Shown: piece after piece, positions 32,899 to 44,760 of the stretch
How the letters are laid out: each line of letters opens with the position of its first letter
Position numbering within the stretch: the stretch's first letter is position 1
Assembly: GCA_026119855.1 (NCBI GenBank)
Contig: JAOWBW010001449.1
Location: 124,001 to 188,000 of the forward strand
Direction of reading: 5' to 3'
Origin: Campanula takesimana
Taxonomy: Eukaryota > Streptophyta > Magnoliopsida > Asterales > Campanulaceae
Length of the DNA: 64,000 nt
Translations under genes and position numbers: made by a program
Notes under the pieces: generated by a model
Database searches by the model: none
The model's input: only the letters and a program-made list of their open reading frames with translations
What the model was told of the DNA's origin: nothing

Positions 32899-34424
32899 TG
32901 TAAGTACCCCAATCTGAAATTACCAAATTAGAGGAATTCTTGGCACCAGTCAGGGACAAACTGATAGGCCAGGACCTCACTAGGATAAATTTGGAACACT
33001 AGGACCTTTCTGGAATTAAAAATTGGAAAAATCCAGAAGGTACCATCCCTAGCCGTACGGCTACTTTGGGAGGTCACAGGGCCTATAAATTGAAGCCCTT
33101 GCTGATCATTCCAGGGGGAGAAACATTGTTTAGATAGGGGAAACTCTGCAGAAATTGTGTTTGAGAGAGAAATCACCCTTATAATTGAGTGAAAGAGAGG
33201 AAGATAGGCACAAACCACAATAGGTGAGGCCTCCCTTCTCCCATCTTCTCTCCATCTCAAATCTATTTTCTTTTCTTGATCATATTACTTGTTGTTCATA
33301 CATTTGCATCTTCTTTATATTGCAAGACTTGTCCAATTCAAGCACCTTATTTCATTGCAAGACTTGTCCATTCAAGCAACCTTTATATTATTGTAAGACT
33401 TGTCCATTTCAAGCACATATATTGTATATACATATATATTATTATCCAAATCATGAAATGATTCAAAGGTCCCCCCACATCTAAATGTGTGAAAAGTGTT
33501 GAAGCCTAATGATGATCATGATTTGTTGAGTTTCTTATCCTAAGTAGCTTAATGATCCCTTATTAGGGTGAAAGCCTAAGTACATATGTCTATATTGAGT
33601 ATCTTGGCCATGATGATCATATTGGGGGATAAAGTCTCAATCTTTATCCTCCCAAACTTGATTTAACCGAAAATCACCAAGTTTGGGTCATAAAGATTCA
33701 ATCTTTATGTTATTTTCTTGTCCCTAAAGGTTTAATCTTGCATAAAAGGCACATTTTGATGGTAAAGTTGCAATCTTTACACATCAAATGGTTATTTTGG
33801 CCCAAAGGGCATGTTCACCACCTTTTCCAATTTTCTCCCATGATTACCTTTGATCATACCCAAATTCATGTTTTAGAGTTCTTTTGATGATCATTGAGTA
33901 TAGGAATAAAGTTATTTGAGGTTTTATATGTTGGAATGAAAGCTGGAAATGAAACAGTTTAGTCCAGTTCAGGCAGAATGCTCTGTTTCTACCTGGAACT
34001 GGACTGTTTCTTGATAAAATGTAAAAATCCCAGGGAAGATCATCCCATCCGTACGGATGGTTTAGGTAAGAGGGAAAATGACCATTTTGCCCCTTGTTCT
34101 GTTGTTTGTTGTGCAAATAAAACCTTCTTTTCTAGTTAAAATTGATAAACAATCAAAAACAGAGATTTTCCGTTAAAACACAACAGACACATGCACTTTT
34201 GTTAATTAACAAGGGAGACTCGGTTTTGACCGAGGCGGCCTGGGTGACATAAAACTCTTCCCAAACCGTAACCTGACCTCCGAACCTTTTGTCTCTAACC
34301 TTTTTCATTTTGTTGGGTTTAATATTAACAAAGCGTGGGGACTCTGTTAAATTGTGCCATTGTGTTTGGAACCATCCCGGATTTGTACACGTGTTGACCT
34401 TGTCGCGGGGCGGGGATCCTTATA
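32899..34424 (+). repeat. 3' LTR of the Tat-like element
   Basis: 1526 bp from TGTAAGTACCCC to CGGGGATCCTTATA, matching 5408..6913; the terminal CA has changed to TA. A short purine run (GAGGGGATC) precedes it as a weak polypurine tract. TATA box at 33083..33090, palindrome AGCCGTACGGCT at about 33053..33064, ATCCGTACGGAT at about 34047. Confidence 0.88.
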
Positions 34425-34429
34425 ACTAC
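34425..34429. repeat. Target site duplication ACTAC (right) of Tat-like element
   Basis: Matches 5403..5407. Confidence 0.88.
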
Positions 34430-35032
34430 GTGTATGTGGAGTTGATTCCAAATACAATATGGAAAATAGTATTTTTTTGGGGTGTTACAGTTATGATTTA
34501 AGGGTTGATTGAGAGCGTAAAGCTAATCAGAAATAGATCATTTATGATTCAGAATTGGTAAACAAGTAATGCTAATAACCGAGAACGAGATCTTAAGATC
34601 AAGTGAGGGATTTAGTTTTCTTGAAGGAATTATTTTAAAGATAGTGGGTTCAAAGGAATGAGTTGGAGTAAAAATATCTCTTGTGAAAGTACTAAGAAAA
34701 ATCGTGGAATTGAAGTGATTATAAGTGAAACAGACAAGAAGTGGAAAATAGACACCCATAGTGGTTTGACGGATTTCATGAATTCTCTTGGGCATGTTTT
34801 CTCTAGTTAAGAATTGGAATTTCTGGGTTTGTAAAAGTGAGAAAACAAACGATTAAATTTAGATTATTTTGATTATTTGATATTGAGGAATTTGTTAGGA
34901 AAAAAAAATTGTATTCTTATCTACTGTTCTGTCGGTGTAGAATGTTTAATACGAGTATATTTGGGATATGTATGTGTTTCATACATAATAGTCTATTTAA
35001 TACAAATTAATAGAAAATGAGATTGGGAATTT
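34430..35032. other. Unassigned DNA between Tat-like and copia elements
   Basis: AT-rich, continues the target of the Tat-like insertion (5242..5402). GGGGTGTTACAG near 34480..34491 resembles a gypsy LTR end, but no partner or primer site follows. No gene recognised. Confidence 0.4.
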
Positions 35033-36552
35033 TGTTAGGTTTCGTAGTAACATGCGCAGCGGAATAAAGCATTTAAATTTTTTCATGAAACCCAAAGCCA
35101 TAGATCCGTTCATATGATTATATCAAATACATACAATATGAATACTAGAATACTAACCCTTGATGCCTTTAAATTTAGTCTTTGATCTTGGTGGAGAAAT
35201 CGAAGCTTGATCACGAGCAATTAAGAACACAAACTTCGAAGATGATAAGCTTCATCCTCTAGCGGTATCCACACCTTGAAGGAATATCAAGAGCACTTGA
35301 TCTTGGTTGCTAGACCAAAATTATGAAACACACTTTCAGAATTGTATTGACTATATGGAATTATTATGTGTATGATATTCTTGTTCTTCAATCTAAGGAT
35401 ATCTTAGAACAAGAAATAAACCCTCTCAAACCCTTGGAGGCACTCACAAACATAAGACAATTACTAGGTCAGATTTGGGGTGTTTGAACATCTATTTATA
35501 CTCACAAGTCGTTAACCCTTAAGGTCTTTGAGTCTAAATCCCGTCATAGTTCGAAACTTTCCAAATCAGCCTTCCAGCGGTTGCTTGGCCGATCCTTTTA
35601 AAGTGCTCGGCCGAGCTGCTCGGCCGAGTCCTTTATTTTGCGCGGCCGTGCACTCAGATTTTAGCATTCGACAATTGCACGCTCGGTCGCTCCTTTTAAA
35701 GTACTCAGCCGAGATGCTCGAGTCCTTTAATCTGCGCAAAATCTGCCAAATTCCAATTTAGTCCTTTTAGGATTCGTTCTGATCATGTGTGACCCTCTAG
35801 GATTATACTATGTTGGTAATGGGTTCAAACATGATCCCATAAGATATGATTAGGTTCTAGCAAACCGTCATACCTACCCAAATAGTATAACTAGATACGA
35901 GTTCGCATTCCATTTAGAATATGTCATAATCCTTTTGTCCACGATGTCATTGAACACAAGTCATGGTCAACAAGTCAACTTGTCTTTGTTCAATACTTTC
36001 TCGATCCCGAATATGTTGATAATCCAAATGACATTGATCCAATCAATTCATTTGAGTCCGGCCGAACATTTTCATCAACATCATTCATACGAGAGGCACA
36101 AGCTTGACATCTCTCCGAAGAGGGGCAAATCCATTTAGCTTATTATTCTTCCCTACATGAATCCGATTATGCCAATCATACCCTTTATAACTACCCGGTT
36201 AAAGTTAGCGTTTGACTATGTCAAACATAATGTTCATCAAGTTAAAGACCATAATAACTTCATGTCTAAGGATTCAAATGACACAACTAATATGAGATAT
36301 ATGTAGGACATTGACCATGACATAAATCTCATAGAGCGGGTCATGTCCAGTACTTAACAAGTACCCATAAATCTAACATGATCATCCCATGATCATTTAT
36401 CCTTTATACTAATACCAAACAAGTAATAGGGATGGAGATTATTATAAGTAAACATGAACAACAATAATAATCAAAACATCTCTTTATTAATATGAAATAG
36501 GTGATAACAATTACAACGTTTATTAAATGTGCCTAGGGCACCAACACCAACA
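35033..36552 (-). repeat. 3' LTR of the copia element
   Basis: Plus-strand borders TGTTAGGTTTCG and GCACCAACACCAACA, 1520 bp; near-duplicate of 42031..43566. Minus-strand TATA box (TATAAATAG) at 35492..35500. Upstream of it, at about 35575..35730, are repeated CGGCCGAG/CTCGGCCG words. Confidence 0.92.
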
Positions 36553-36567
36553 ATCTCCCACTTGCTC
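36553..36567 (-). other. Polypurine tract of the copia element
   Basis: Minus-strand AGCAAGTGGGAGAT directly precedes the 3' LTR. Confidence 0.7.
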
Positions 36568-37480
36568 TAGGCCCAATCTCTCATGTATCTAATACCCATG
36601 GACCTAACATGACCATCATGTTTAGCTTGTGGAAGTCCCTTTGTTAGCGGGTCCGTGACATTGTCATCAGTAGGTACTCTGCATATATTCACGTCTCCCC
36701 TATCAACGATCTCTCGAATGATATGAAAATGCCTAAGTATGTGTTTGAATTTCTGATGTGCTATTGGTTCCTTTGCTTGAGCAATAGCACCATTCTTATC
36801 GCAATAAAGGTCTATTGGATTAGCATTACTAGGAACCACTTCAAGTTCAGTGATGAACTTCTTAATCCAAACAGCTTCCTTTACAGCATCCGATGCAGCA
36901 ATATACTCAGCTTCTGTTGTAGAATCAGCGGTGGTACTTTGCTTGGAACTCTTCCAGCTTACAGCTCCACCATTTAACATAAACACAAAACCCGATTGCG
37001 ATCGACTATCATCTCTGTCAGTTTGGAAGCTTGCATCCGTGTAAGCATTTACAACGAGATCATCTTCCATTCCTCCATAGACCAAAAACGAATCTTTAGT
37101 CCTTGTCAAGTACTTAAGGATCGCTTTTACAGCTATCCAGTGATTTTCACCGGGGTCGGATTGGTATCTACTTGTCATGCTCAAAGCATAAGATACATCC
37201 GGCCTAGTACATATCATGGCATACATGATGGACCCAATTGTAGAAGCATATGGAACATCATTCATTTTCTCACGCTCATCTTTTGTCTTAGGACATTGAT
37301 TCTTGCTTAGAGAAACTCCATGTAACACTGGCAAGGTTCCTCTCTTAGAATTTTCCATGCGGAATCTTCTAATGACCTTGTCAATGTATGTACTTTGGCT
37401 TAAACCAATTAGCTTCCTTGATATATCTCTGTAGATCTTAATCCCAATATGTATGTGGCTTCACCCATATCTTTCATTGC
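36567..37480 (-). pseudogene. Copia RT end and RNase H
   Basis: The main open part, 36567..37358, encodes the RT connection (SIMYAMICTRPDVSYALS) and RNase H with AYTDASF, the STTEAEYIA box and LYCDKNGAI, ending MGIRYMRDWA. A single-base frameshift near 37450 separates it from the upstream frame. RNase H degrades the RNA template. The ORFs 36723..36977, 36850..37044 and 36996..37310 on the other strand are shadows. Confidence 0.9.
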
Positions 37481-37510
37481 GAAGCACTTTCCTAACCAAG
37501 TCTTTACAGA

Positions 37511-39205
37511 CTAAAGTGTAGGAATGTCGTTTCCAATGAGTAATATGTCATCAACATATAAAATAAGGAATATCACTATGCTCCCACTAATCTTCTTGTA
37601 AACACAAGGTTCATCTTCGTTCTTGATGAATCCAAACTCTTTGACCGATTCATCAAAACGGAGATTCCAACTCCTAGAAGCTTGCTTCAATCCATAGATG
37701 GATCTCTGCAATTTGCATACCTTAGAATCTTGTTCAAAACCTTCTGGTTGTGTCATATACACATCCTCTTGTAGTTTTCCATTTAGGAAAGCGGTTTTGA
37801 CATCCATTTGCCATATTTCATAGTCATGATATGCGGCAATGGCAAGCAAAATTCTTATAGACTTGATCATTGCTACGGGTGAAAAGGTTTCATCATAGTC
37901 AATACCATGAACTTGCCTATAACCTTTCGCTACAAGTCTAGCTTTGTAAGTATGCACCTTCCCATCTATGTCAGTCTTCTTATTGAAGACCCATTTGCAT
38001 CCTATGGTTTTTACACCTTCCGGTGCATCAATCAAGTTCCAAACTTGATTATCTTGCATGGATTGTAATTCAGACTCCATGGCTCCAAGCCACTTCTTTG
38101 AATCAGGAGAAGACATCGCCTCTTGGTAGGTGGTTGGTTCATCATTATCAATGATCTCCACCTCATTACTATCCGTTACGAGAAAACCATATCTCTCGGG
38201 CTCGGATCGTAACCTACCAGATCTGCGAGTTACTTGTGTATTTTGATCAGGTTCCACAATTCCTTGTGGTTCTTGTTCTTGTTCCACTATCGGTTCAATG
38301 TTATATTCTGGGTCTCGAATTTCTTCAAGATTTATTTTACTCCTACTGATTTCTTTGGAGAGAAACTGTTTCTCTAGAAAGACACCAGTACGGGCAACAA
38401 ACACCTTGTTGTCCTCTCGGTTGTAAAAGTAATATCCTCTAGTTTCCTTAGGATATCCCACGAAAATACATTTATCATATTTGTGTGCTAGCTTGTCGGA
38501 GATGAGTCTTTTGACAAAAGCTTCGCAACCCCAAATCCTCATGAAAGACAAACAAGTTTTCTTTCCGCTCCACATTTCATATGGAGTCTTTTGAACCGAT
38601 TTGCTTGGAACACGATTTAGTGTGAAAGCAGTAGTCTCTAGAGAATAACCCCAAAAGGATAAAGGAAGATCAAATTGACTCATCATTGATCGAACCATGT
38701 CTAACAAAGTCTGATTCCTCCTCTTAGACACACCATTCCATTGTGGTGTTCCAGGTGGAGTCAATTGTGAAATTATTCCACAATTCTTTAGATGATCATC
38801 AAATTCATGGCTTAAGTATTCTCCACCTCGATCCGATCGAAGTGCCTTAATACTTTTTCCAAGTTGTTTCTCTACTTCATTTTGAAATATTCTAAATATC
38901 TCAAATGCTTCGCTTTTATGTTTCATTAGGTAAACATACCCAAATCTACTATAATCATCAGTGAAGGTTATGAAGTATTGAAATCCCCCCCTAGCATTGC
39001 TACTTAGTGGTCCGCATACATCGGATTGTATCAACCCCAATAAGTCGCTTGCCCTTTCACCTAGCTTGGTAAAAGGTGTCTTAGTCATTTTTTCAAGAAG
39101 ACACGACTCGCAAGTATCATATGACTCAAGATCACATGAACCCAAAAGGCTGTCCCCATGGAGTTTTGAGATACGCTTCTCATTAATATGACCAAGACGG
39201 CAATG
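37511..39205 (-). pseudogene. Copia integrase and reverse transcriptase
   Basis: In the same frame as gag. The ORF 37511..39145 has 544 codons. Upstream of its Met, after a TAG at 39208..39206, the frame also holds the HCRLGH half of the zinc site. Integrase core: D42 (QSDVCGPL), D105 (LRSDRGGE), and at position 141, where the third acidic residue of D-D-x35-E belongs, a lysine (WNGVSKRRN; codon 38725..38723 is AAG). RT: KARLVAKGYRQ, QMDVKTAFLNG (D448) and YVDD at 530..533. It ends at a TAG that replaces a CAG expected before SVKTWLGK. So the integrase is predicted dead by substitution as well as by stops. Confidence 0.92.
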
Positions 39206-40519
39206 CTAAAAATAAGTATGATTTACATCATTAGGTTTAGATTTCTTATTTATATGATAGACATTTTCATCATTCTTGACATCCAAGACATAAAGGCCAT
39301 TAAATGAATTTGCAATACCATAAAGCACATCATTTAAATAAATAGAAAATTTCTTATTCTCAATAAGAAACTTAAAACCTTCATTATCCAAACAAGAAAT
39401 TGAAATACTATTTCTACTTAAATCCGGTACATAATAGCAATTGTTCAAAACAAGTATTAAACCGGAAGGTAAAGTAACTTCATAAGTCCCTACGGCTAAT
39501 GCAGCAACTCTTGCTCCATTCCCCATGCGTAGGTCTACTTCACCCTCTTTAAGCAGTCTCCTATTCTTTAGTCCCTGCACATTTAAACAAATGTGAGAAC
39601 CACATCCGATATCCAATACCCAAGAATCAGTGGTAGAAAGGATAATATCTATCATATAGATACCTGAAGTCGACGCAGTCCCACTGCTCTTTTTCTTCTT
39701 TTTCTCTTCCTTAAAAGCCTTGCAATTACGTTTCCAATGACCAATTTCTTGACAATGGAAACAGATTGCATCCTTTTGTGAATCGGGTTTTGCTTCAGAA
39801 GCCTTGGCAACCTTTGCCTTGCTTATCTTGTGTTTGACAACTTTCTTACCCTTTCCTTTGGAACTAGCCTTCTTCCCATCTTGAACTATGAGCACAGGAG
39901 AACCTTTCTCCACAATCTTTATCTCCACAGTTTTAAGCATACCATGCAACTCGGAGAGATTCTTATCCATTCCATGCATGTTATAATTCATCACAAACTA
40001 ATTATAACATTTAGGCAATGAATTAAGAATGAGATCCGTGGCTAGCTCCAATGGGATTGGATAGCCAAGTTTCTCAAGATGCTCTACATAACCTTTCATT
40101 TTAAGCATGTGAGGACTCACTTGTTGCCCTTCACTCATTTTGCAAGAAGTGAATGCAACAATGGTCTTGTACCTCTCTTGCCTAGCTTGCTCTTAAAACA
40201 TGGCTCTTAACTCCACGCCTATCTCATAGGCTTCCAAATGTTCCAAACTTTGTTTGAGTTTTGAGCACATAGTAGCAAGCATGAGACAACTTACATCTCT
40301 AGAATCATTACGATGTTTCTTGTAACTGTCTCTTTCTGCCCTAGGGGTAGTAGGTTCTGGTTCAGCAGGAAGTGGCCCATCGAGAATGTACAACTTATCT
40401 TCTTGCCTAAGAACAATTCTTAGCCTTCGGATCAAATCCATAAAGTTCGTACCATTCTCTTGGAGCTTATCCTTTTCAAGGATTGATCGTAACGAAATTG
40501 ATTGAGTGTTAGTAGTCAT
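39206..40519 (-). pseudogene. Copia gag and protease
   Basis: Starts at ATG 40519 (MTTNTQSISLRSILEKDKL). The frame is interrupted by a TAA at 40195..40193 and by a TAG near 40004, just upstream of the ORF 39206..39994. That ORF has a CCHC knuckle (CFHCQEIGHWKRNC, residues 78..91), a Lys-rich segment, and the protease active site as WVLDIGCGSHIC. The usual triad D-T-G (or D-S-G) reads D-I-G at 128..130, by a single C-to-T change (ATC codon 39610..39608). Gag binds RNA, protease matures the polyprotein; both are disabled here. Confidence 0.88.
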
Positions 40520-42017
40520 TATCTACAATTATGCAAAATTTTTCAAAATTTAATAAGTACCAATTTTTCATTAAAGAAATAAACAATGTATTTTCCAAAA
40601 ATACTCCCACTAAATTATACAACCTTCTTATACATCTAATGTATAATATAATTTACATGGGCTAAGATCCAACTTTAATTTAATTTCAAGTCCACGGAGG
40701 CGGATTACACAAAATTAAACTAATTAGGTAGACGATCATGTCAATCATATCCCATGACTCTTAGATCCTTTTCCGAGATTCTTTAAGAAATCCAATTTCA
40801 AAAAGCATGTTTAATCTCATCTTTGCCTAGGCCCAAAACTGTTTTGACGCCTAATTAAGTTCAACCATTTTAAACGAATAGTTAATGTGCCTCGCGTGGG
40901 CGTGCCCACATTATCTATCTTGCGCATACATAAATAAAGTCAATGCACCTCGCGGAGGCGAAAACTACATTGAGATCATTCATATACTAACAAGTGTTTT
41001 AATTATGGCATGGAAAAAAGAACTTAAAACTTTCTTTGAAGGTTTATCACATATAGCATATAACACATTTTATGAGCACATGATATAAACATGTTACACA
41101 TAAAGTTTAGCCATTAAATTAATCATCATTAATTTAAGCATAATATTTATGTGTCATTAGTTTCTCTATAATTATGAGGATGAGACTCTTTGAACTTTGG
41201 TTATCATCTCCAAATCAAGACAACAAGAAGTGCGGCCGAAACTAAGCCATAAGGCAACCACAATTCCGCACCAATTCAAGAAACCAAGAAAGTAATCCAT
41301 GTGGCCGAAACTAAGCAATAGATGGTCTCGATGAACGTAGGCCAATTGCATCCACAATTCCACATGGATCTCCAATCTTTGAATCAAGAACTTTGTTTCT
41401 CAATTTTAGCAATTATGAACTCTTCATAATTCTAACTTCGTTTTATCTTTGAAACTTTGATTGCGATCAAGTTTGGGAAACACAATCTCGATGAATGTAG
41501 ATTAGTCATCCAAACCTTGAACCAATCTTAGAATCACAAGACTAAAACAAATAGGAAAATTAAACCCAAGATCCACACCCAAAACCCAAACCTCGCCCCG
41601 CGCCAAACCCTAGGTCCGGCCGGGTCAAGAATGGGTCCGGTCGGACCTCTCTGAAAAATCCAAAATTTTTAAAGTTCCAAAATTTGTCTCAAAATTGTTT
41701 TTCCCGATTCAATTAGGATTTGGTGTTCTTGGTGATCCAATCACCATGATCATCAAAACCTTGAATGAACAATTTATGAATCCTTGAATTATCAAAACTT
41801 TGATCCAATCAAAAATTGATAACCCAAACAATTTTAAATCCACCATAATTTTTATTGCGATTGAATAGTTCGATTAAAGTTTATAAAACAATAAACCACA
41901 TAAAATCATATAACACATAAACATCATAATCCAATATTAACATCATGCTAGGCACATAAACAAATAATTTATATACACATAACATGATCTAGTATTGAAA
42001 TAATCAACATGAACGGG
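40520..42017 (-). other. Copia untranslated leader
   Basis: About 1.5 kb between primer site and gag start. No coding region recognised; ORFs at 40885..41088 and 41172..41387 lack motifs. It has a small repeat of CACCTCGCGGAGGCG-like words near 40890..40960. Confidence 0.6.
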
Positions 42018-42029
42018 CCTCTGATACCA
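42018..42029 (-). other. Primer binding site, tRNA-iMet type (copia)
   Basis: Minus-strand TGGTATCAGAGG, one base from the 5' LTR at 42031. Confidence 0.85.
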
Positions 42030-42030
42030 C

Positions 42031-43566
42031 TGTTGGGTTTCATAGTAACATGCGCAGCGGAATAAAGTATTTAAATTTTTCATGAAACCCAAAGCCATAG
42101 ATCCGTTCATATGATTATATCAAATACATACAATATGAATACTAGAATACTAACCCTTGATGCCTTTGAATTTAGTCTTTGATCTTGGTGGAGAAATCGA
42201 AGCTTGATCACGAGCAAGTAAGAACACAAACTTCGAAGATGATAAGCTTCACCCTCTAGCGGTATCCACACCTTGAACGAATATCAAGAGCACTTGATCT
42301 TGGTTGCTAGACCAAAATTATGAAACACACTTTCACAATTGTATTGACTATATGGAATTATTATGTGTATGATATTGTTGTTCTTCAATCTAAGGATATC
42401 TTAGAACAAGAAATAAACCCTCTCAAACCCTTGGAGGCACTCACAAACATAAGACAATTACTAGGTCATATTTGGGGTGTTTGAACATCTATTTATACTC
42501 ACAAGTCCTTAACCATTAAGGTCTTTGAGTCTACATCCCGTCATAGTTCGAAACTTTCCAAATCAGCCTTCCAACGGTTGCTCGGCCGCTCCTTTTAAAG
42601 TGCTCGGCCGAGCTGCTCGGCCGAGTCCTTTATTTTGCGCGGCCGTGCACTCAGATTTTAGCAATCAACAATTGCACGCTCGGCCTCTCCTTTTAAAGTA
42701 CTCGGCTGAGCTGCTTGACCGAGTCCTTTAATCTGCGCGGCCGTGCAGCCCAAAATCTGCCAAATTCTAATTTAGTCCTTTTAGGATTTGTTCTGATCGT
42801 GTGTGACCCTCTAGGATTATACTATGTTGGTAATGGGTTCAAACATGATCCCATAAGATATGATTAGGTTCTAGCAAACCGTCATACCTACCCAAATAGT
42901 ATAACTAGATACGAGTTCGCATTCCATTTAGAATATGTAATAATCCTTTTGTCCACGATGTCATTGAACACAAGTCATGGTCAACAAGTCAACTTGTCTT
43001 TGTTCAATACTTTCTCGATCCCGAATATATTGATAATCCAAATGACATTGATCCAATCAATTCATTTGAGTCCGGCTGAATATTTTCATCAACATCATTC
43101 CTACGAGAGGCCCAAGCTTGACATCTCTCCGAAGAGGGGCAAATCCATTTAGCTTATTATTCTTCCCTACATGAATACGATTGTGCCAATCATACCCTTT
43201 ATAACTACCCGGTTAAAGGTAGCGTTTTGAATATGTCAAACATAATGTTCATCAAGTGGAAAACCATAATAACTTCATGTCTAAGGATTCAAATGACACA
43301 ACTAATATGAGATATATGTATGACATTGACCATGACATAAATCTCATAGAGCGGGTCATGTCCAGTACTTAACAAGTACCCATAAATCTAACATGATCAT
43401 CCCATGATCATTTAGCCTTTATACTAATAACAAACAAGTAATAGGAACGGAGATTATTATAAGTAAACATGAACAACATAATAATCAAAACATCTCTTTA
43501 TTAATATGAAATAAGTGATAACAATTACAACGTTTATTAAACGTGCCTCGGGCACCAACACCAACA
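42031..43566 (-). repeat. 5' LTR of the copia element
   Basis: 1536 bp from TGTTGGGTTTCA to CACCAACACCAACA on the plus strand. Minus-strand TATA box at 42489..42497, CGGCCGAG repeats at about 42575..42745. Confidence 0.92.
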
Positions 43567-44760
43567 TTCAGTACCCCTTCCTCCTTCAAAACCCAAACCA
43601 CTCCCAAATAATCCGCTCTAAACAGCCTCATCAACATCTTCCTCATCTATTACTACCCATCCCACTCCATATGACCCTCCAGATCCCCAGATTGGCGCTT
43701 CTTCTAAAGCTCCAAGTATCTTCCTTATAGAAAAAATGAATCCAATATCATTTTTTCTTCGAACTCTAGCACAAGACAGATCCATCTAAGCATCCACTTC
43801 AGCTTCAACATTCTTAGGTCCCATTGTTAATGATCATTCAGACCCTCTTAATGCCTTTTAACATTTGTTCATGGCAAACCTAGATACGACTTTCCAGGCA
43901 GACACTGAGCCAATTTATACATATCTAGATGAATCCGTGAATCAAAACTCCTCTCCAAAAGATGGGACAGATTGGTCTACTTCCCAAGCTGATACGATGA
44001 AGCAATTCACTTTCTACGATATCTTACCTTCAAAATGGTGAGAACGAAGCATTAAAATGTTAACCTGGTGCTTTGCAGAACTCCAATACTTTTTTATCAA
44101 CATCGTTCTCAAGAGATTCTTGACTCGAATCCAAGGTCGGCTTCGCGACTGGTATCTTAGTCTCGGTGACTACCGACAACTATAGATTCAACAATTCCCT
44201 TCACCTGAGGAATTCATGCGTATAATTTATACTGAATTCATTGGAAACCGGTTGAACACACCATTCATGCTAGAGAAGAGTTTTTAAAAATGAAATGTTG
44301 CTCATACCAAAAGAAGGATCTCGAAAAGCATTATAATCGCATGTCTCAACGGTTCTATTGCCTTAACAGGATTGATGATGTCAATCTCAAACAAGACTTC
44401 CTCAACTCTTTTCCAGAGTCTCTCGTTAATGAAGCCTACAGAGTGTTAGAATCAAGAAATGCAACAGTCGCACAAACCTCACTTGGCGGTCTTTACCAAC
44501 TAATCCTCAATGCCTTGGAAAAACATTGTAACCAGAAAAAATTCCTAGCTGAATTTGAAAAAATTAGTAAGCATCTCGGTTCGGCATGTGACGATAAACA
44601 TCTCTAAATCAAGTGTAACGACAAAACAATTTGTAGTTGCAACACGAAAAAAAGGGAGAGCTCAAAGAAATTCTCAGGGTCAAGTTTTTTCGAATCATTC
44701 AGACAAAATTGAAAGGCTTCCCGAAATAATCCAGTAGTTAGAAGAAAGCGGAAGTTCATA
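43567..44760 (+). pseudogene. Pararetrovirus coat-protein-like region
   Basis: Ser/Pro/Thr-rich start (about 43630..43730), then an alpha-helical, coat-like stretch with frequent stops. The longest clean part is 44290..44607, which includes NLKQDFLNSFPESLVNEAYR. Frame changes occur near 44290 and 44607. The region precedes a zinc knuckle, as capsid domains of caulimovirids do. In the family this would form the particle; here it is broken. Confidence 0.65.

Larger units (their letters stand above)
5408..34424 (+). mobile_element. Tat/Ogre-like gypsy element, gag-only, with nested insertions
   Basis: Two similar LTRs (5408..6913 and 32899..34424), an 18-nt primer site TGGCGACTCCGCTGGGGA one base after the 5' LTR, and 5-bp flanking duplications define the element. 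That primer site is the tRNA-Arg type used by the Tat/Ogre/Retand group. Removing the nested insertion leaves about 11.65 kb. A gag with the group's CxFHxxxGHxxDxC motif is present, split by the Tekay insertion. No protease, reverse transcriptase, RNase H or integrase motif was found in the rest, so it is non-autonomous (TR-GAG or LARD-like). The 5' leader and the 3' third carry several tandem-repeat families, typical of Tat-lineage untranslated regions. The two LTRs differ by roughly a dozen changes in their first 310 bp by eye, more than the LTR pairs of the nested elements, consistent with this being the oldest layer. Confidence 0.88.
35033..43566 (-). mobile_element. Copia element, full-length but mutated
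   Basis: 8534 bp on the minus strand: 5' LTR 42031..43566, initiator-Met primer site at 42018..42029, gag-pol 36567..40519, 3' LTR 35033..36552. Gene order gag, protease, integrase, RT, RNase H is that of copia. The LTRs differ at about five places in the first 160 bp by eye. No matching target duplication was found: the five bases outside are AATTT on the left and TTCAG on the right. The right flank is pararetrovirus sequence, the left flank is not. Lineage not assigned. Confidence 0.9.

Noticed and set aside
34478..34492. Another gypsy LTR end (GGGGTGTTACAG)
   Set aside because: No primer site follows and no partner start was found; the match is too short to call.
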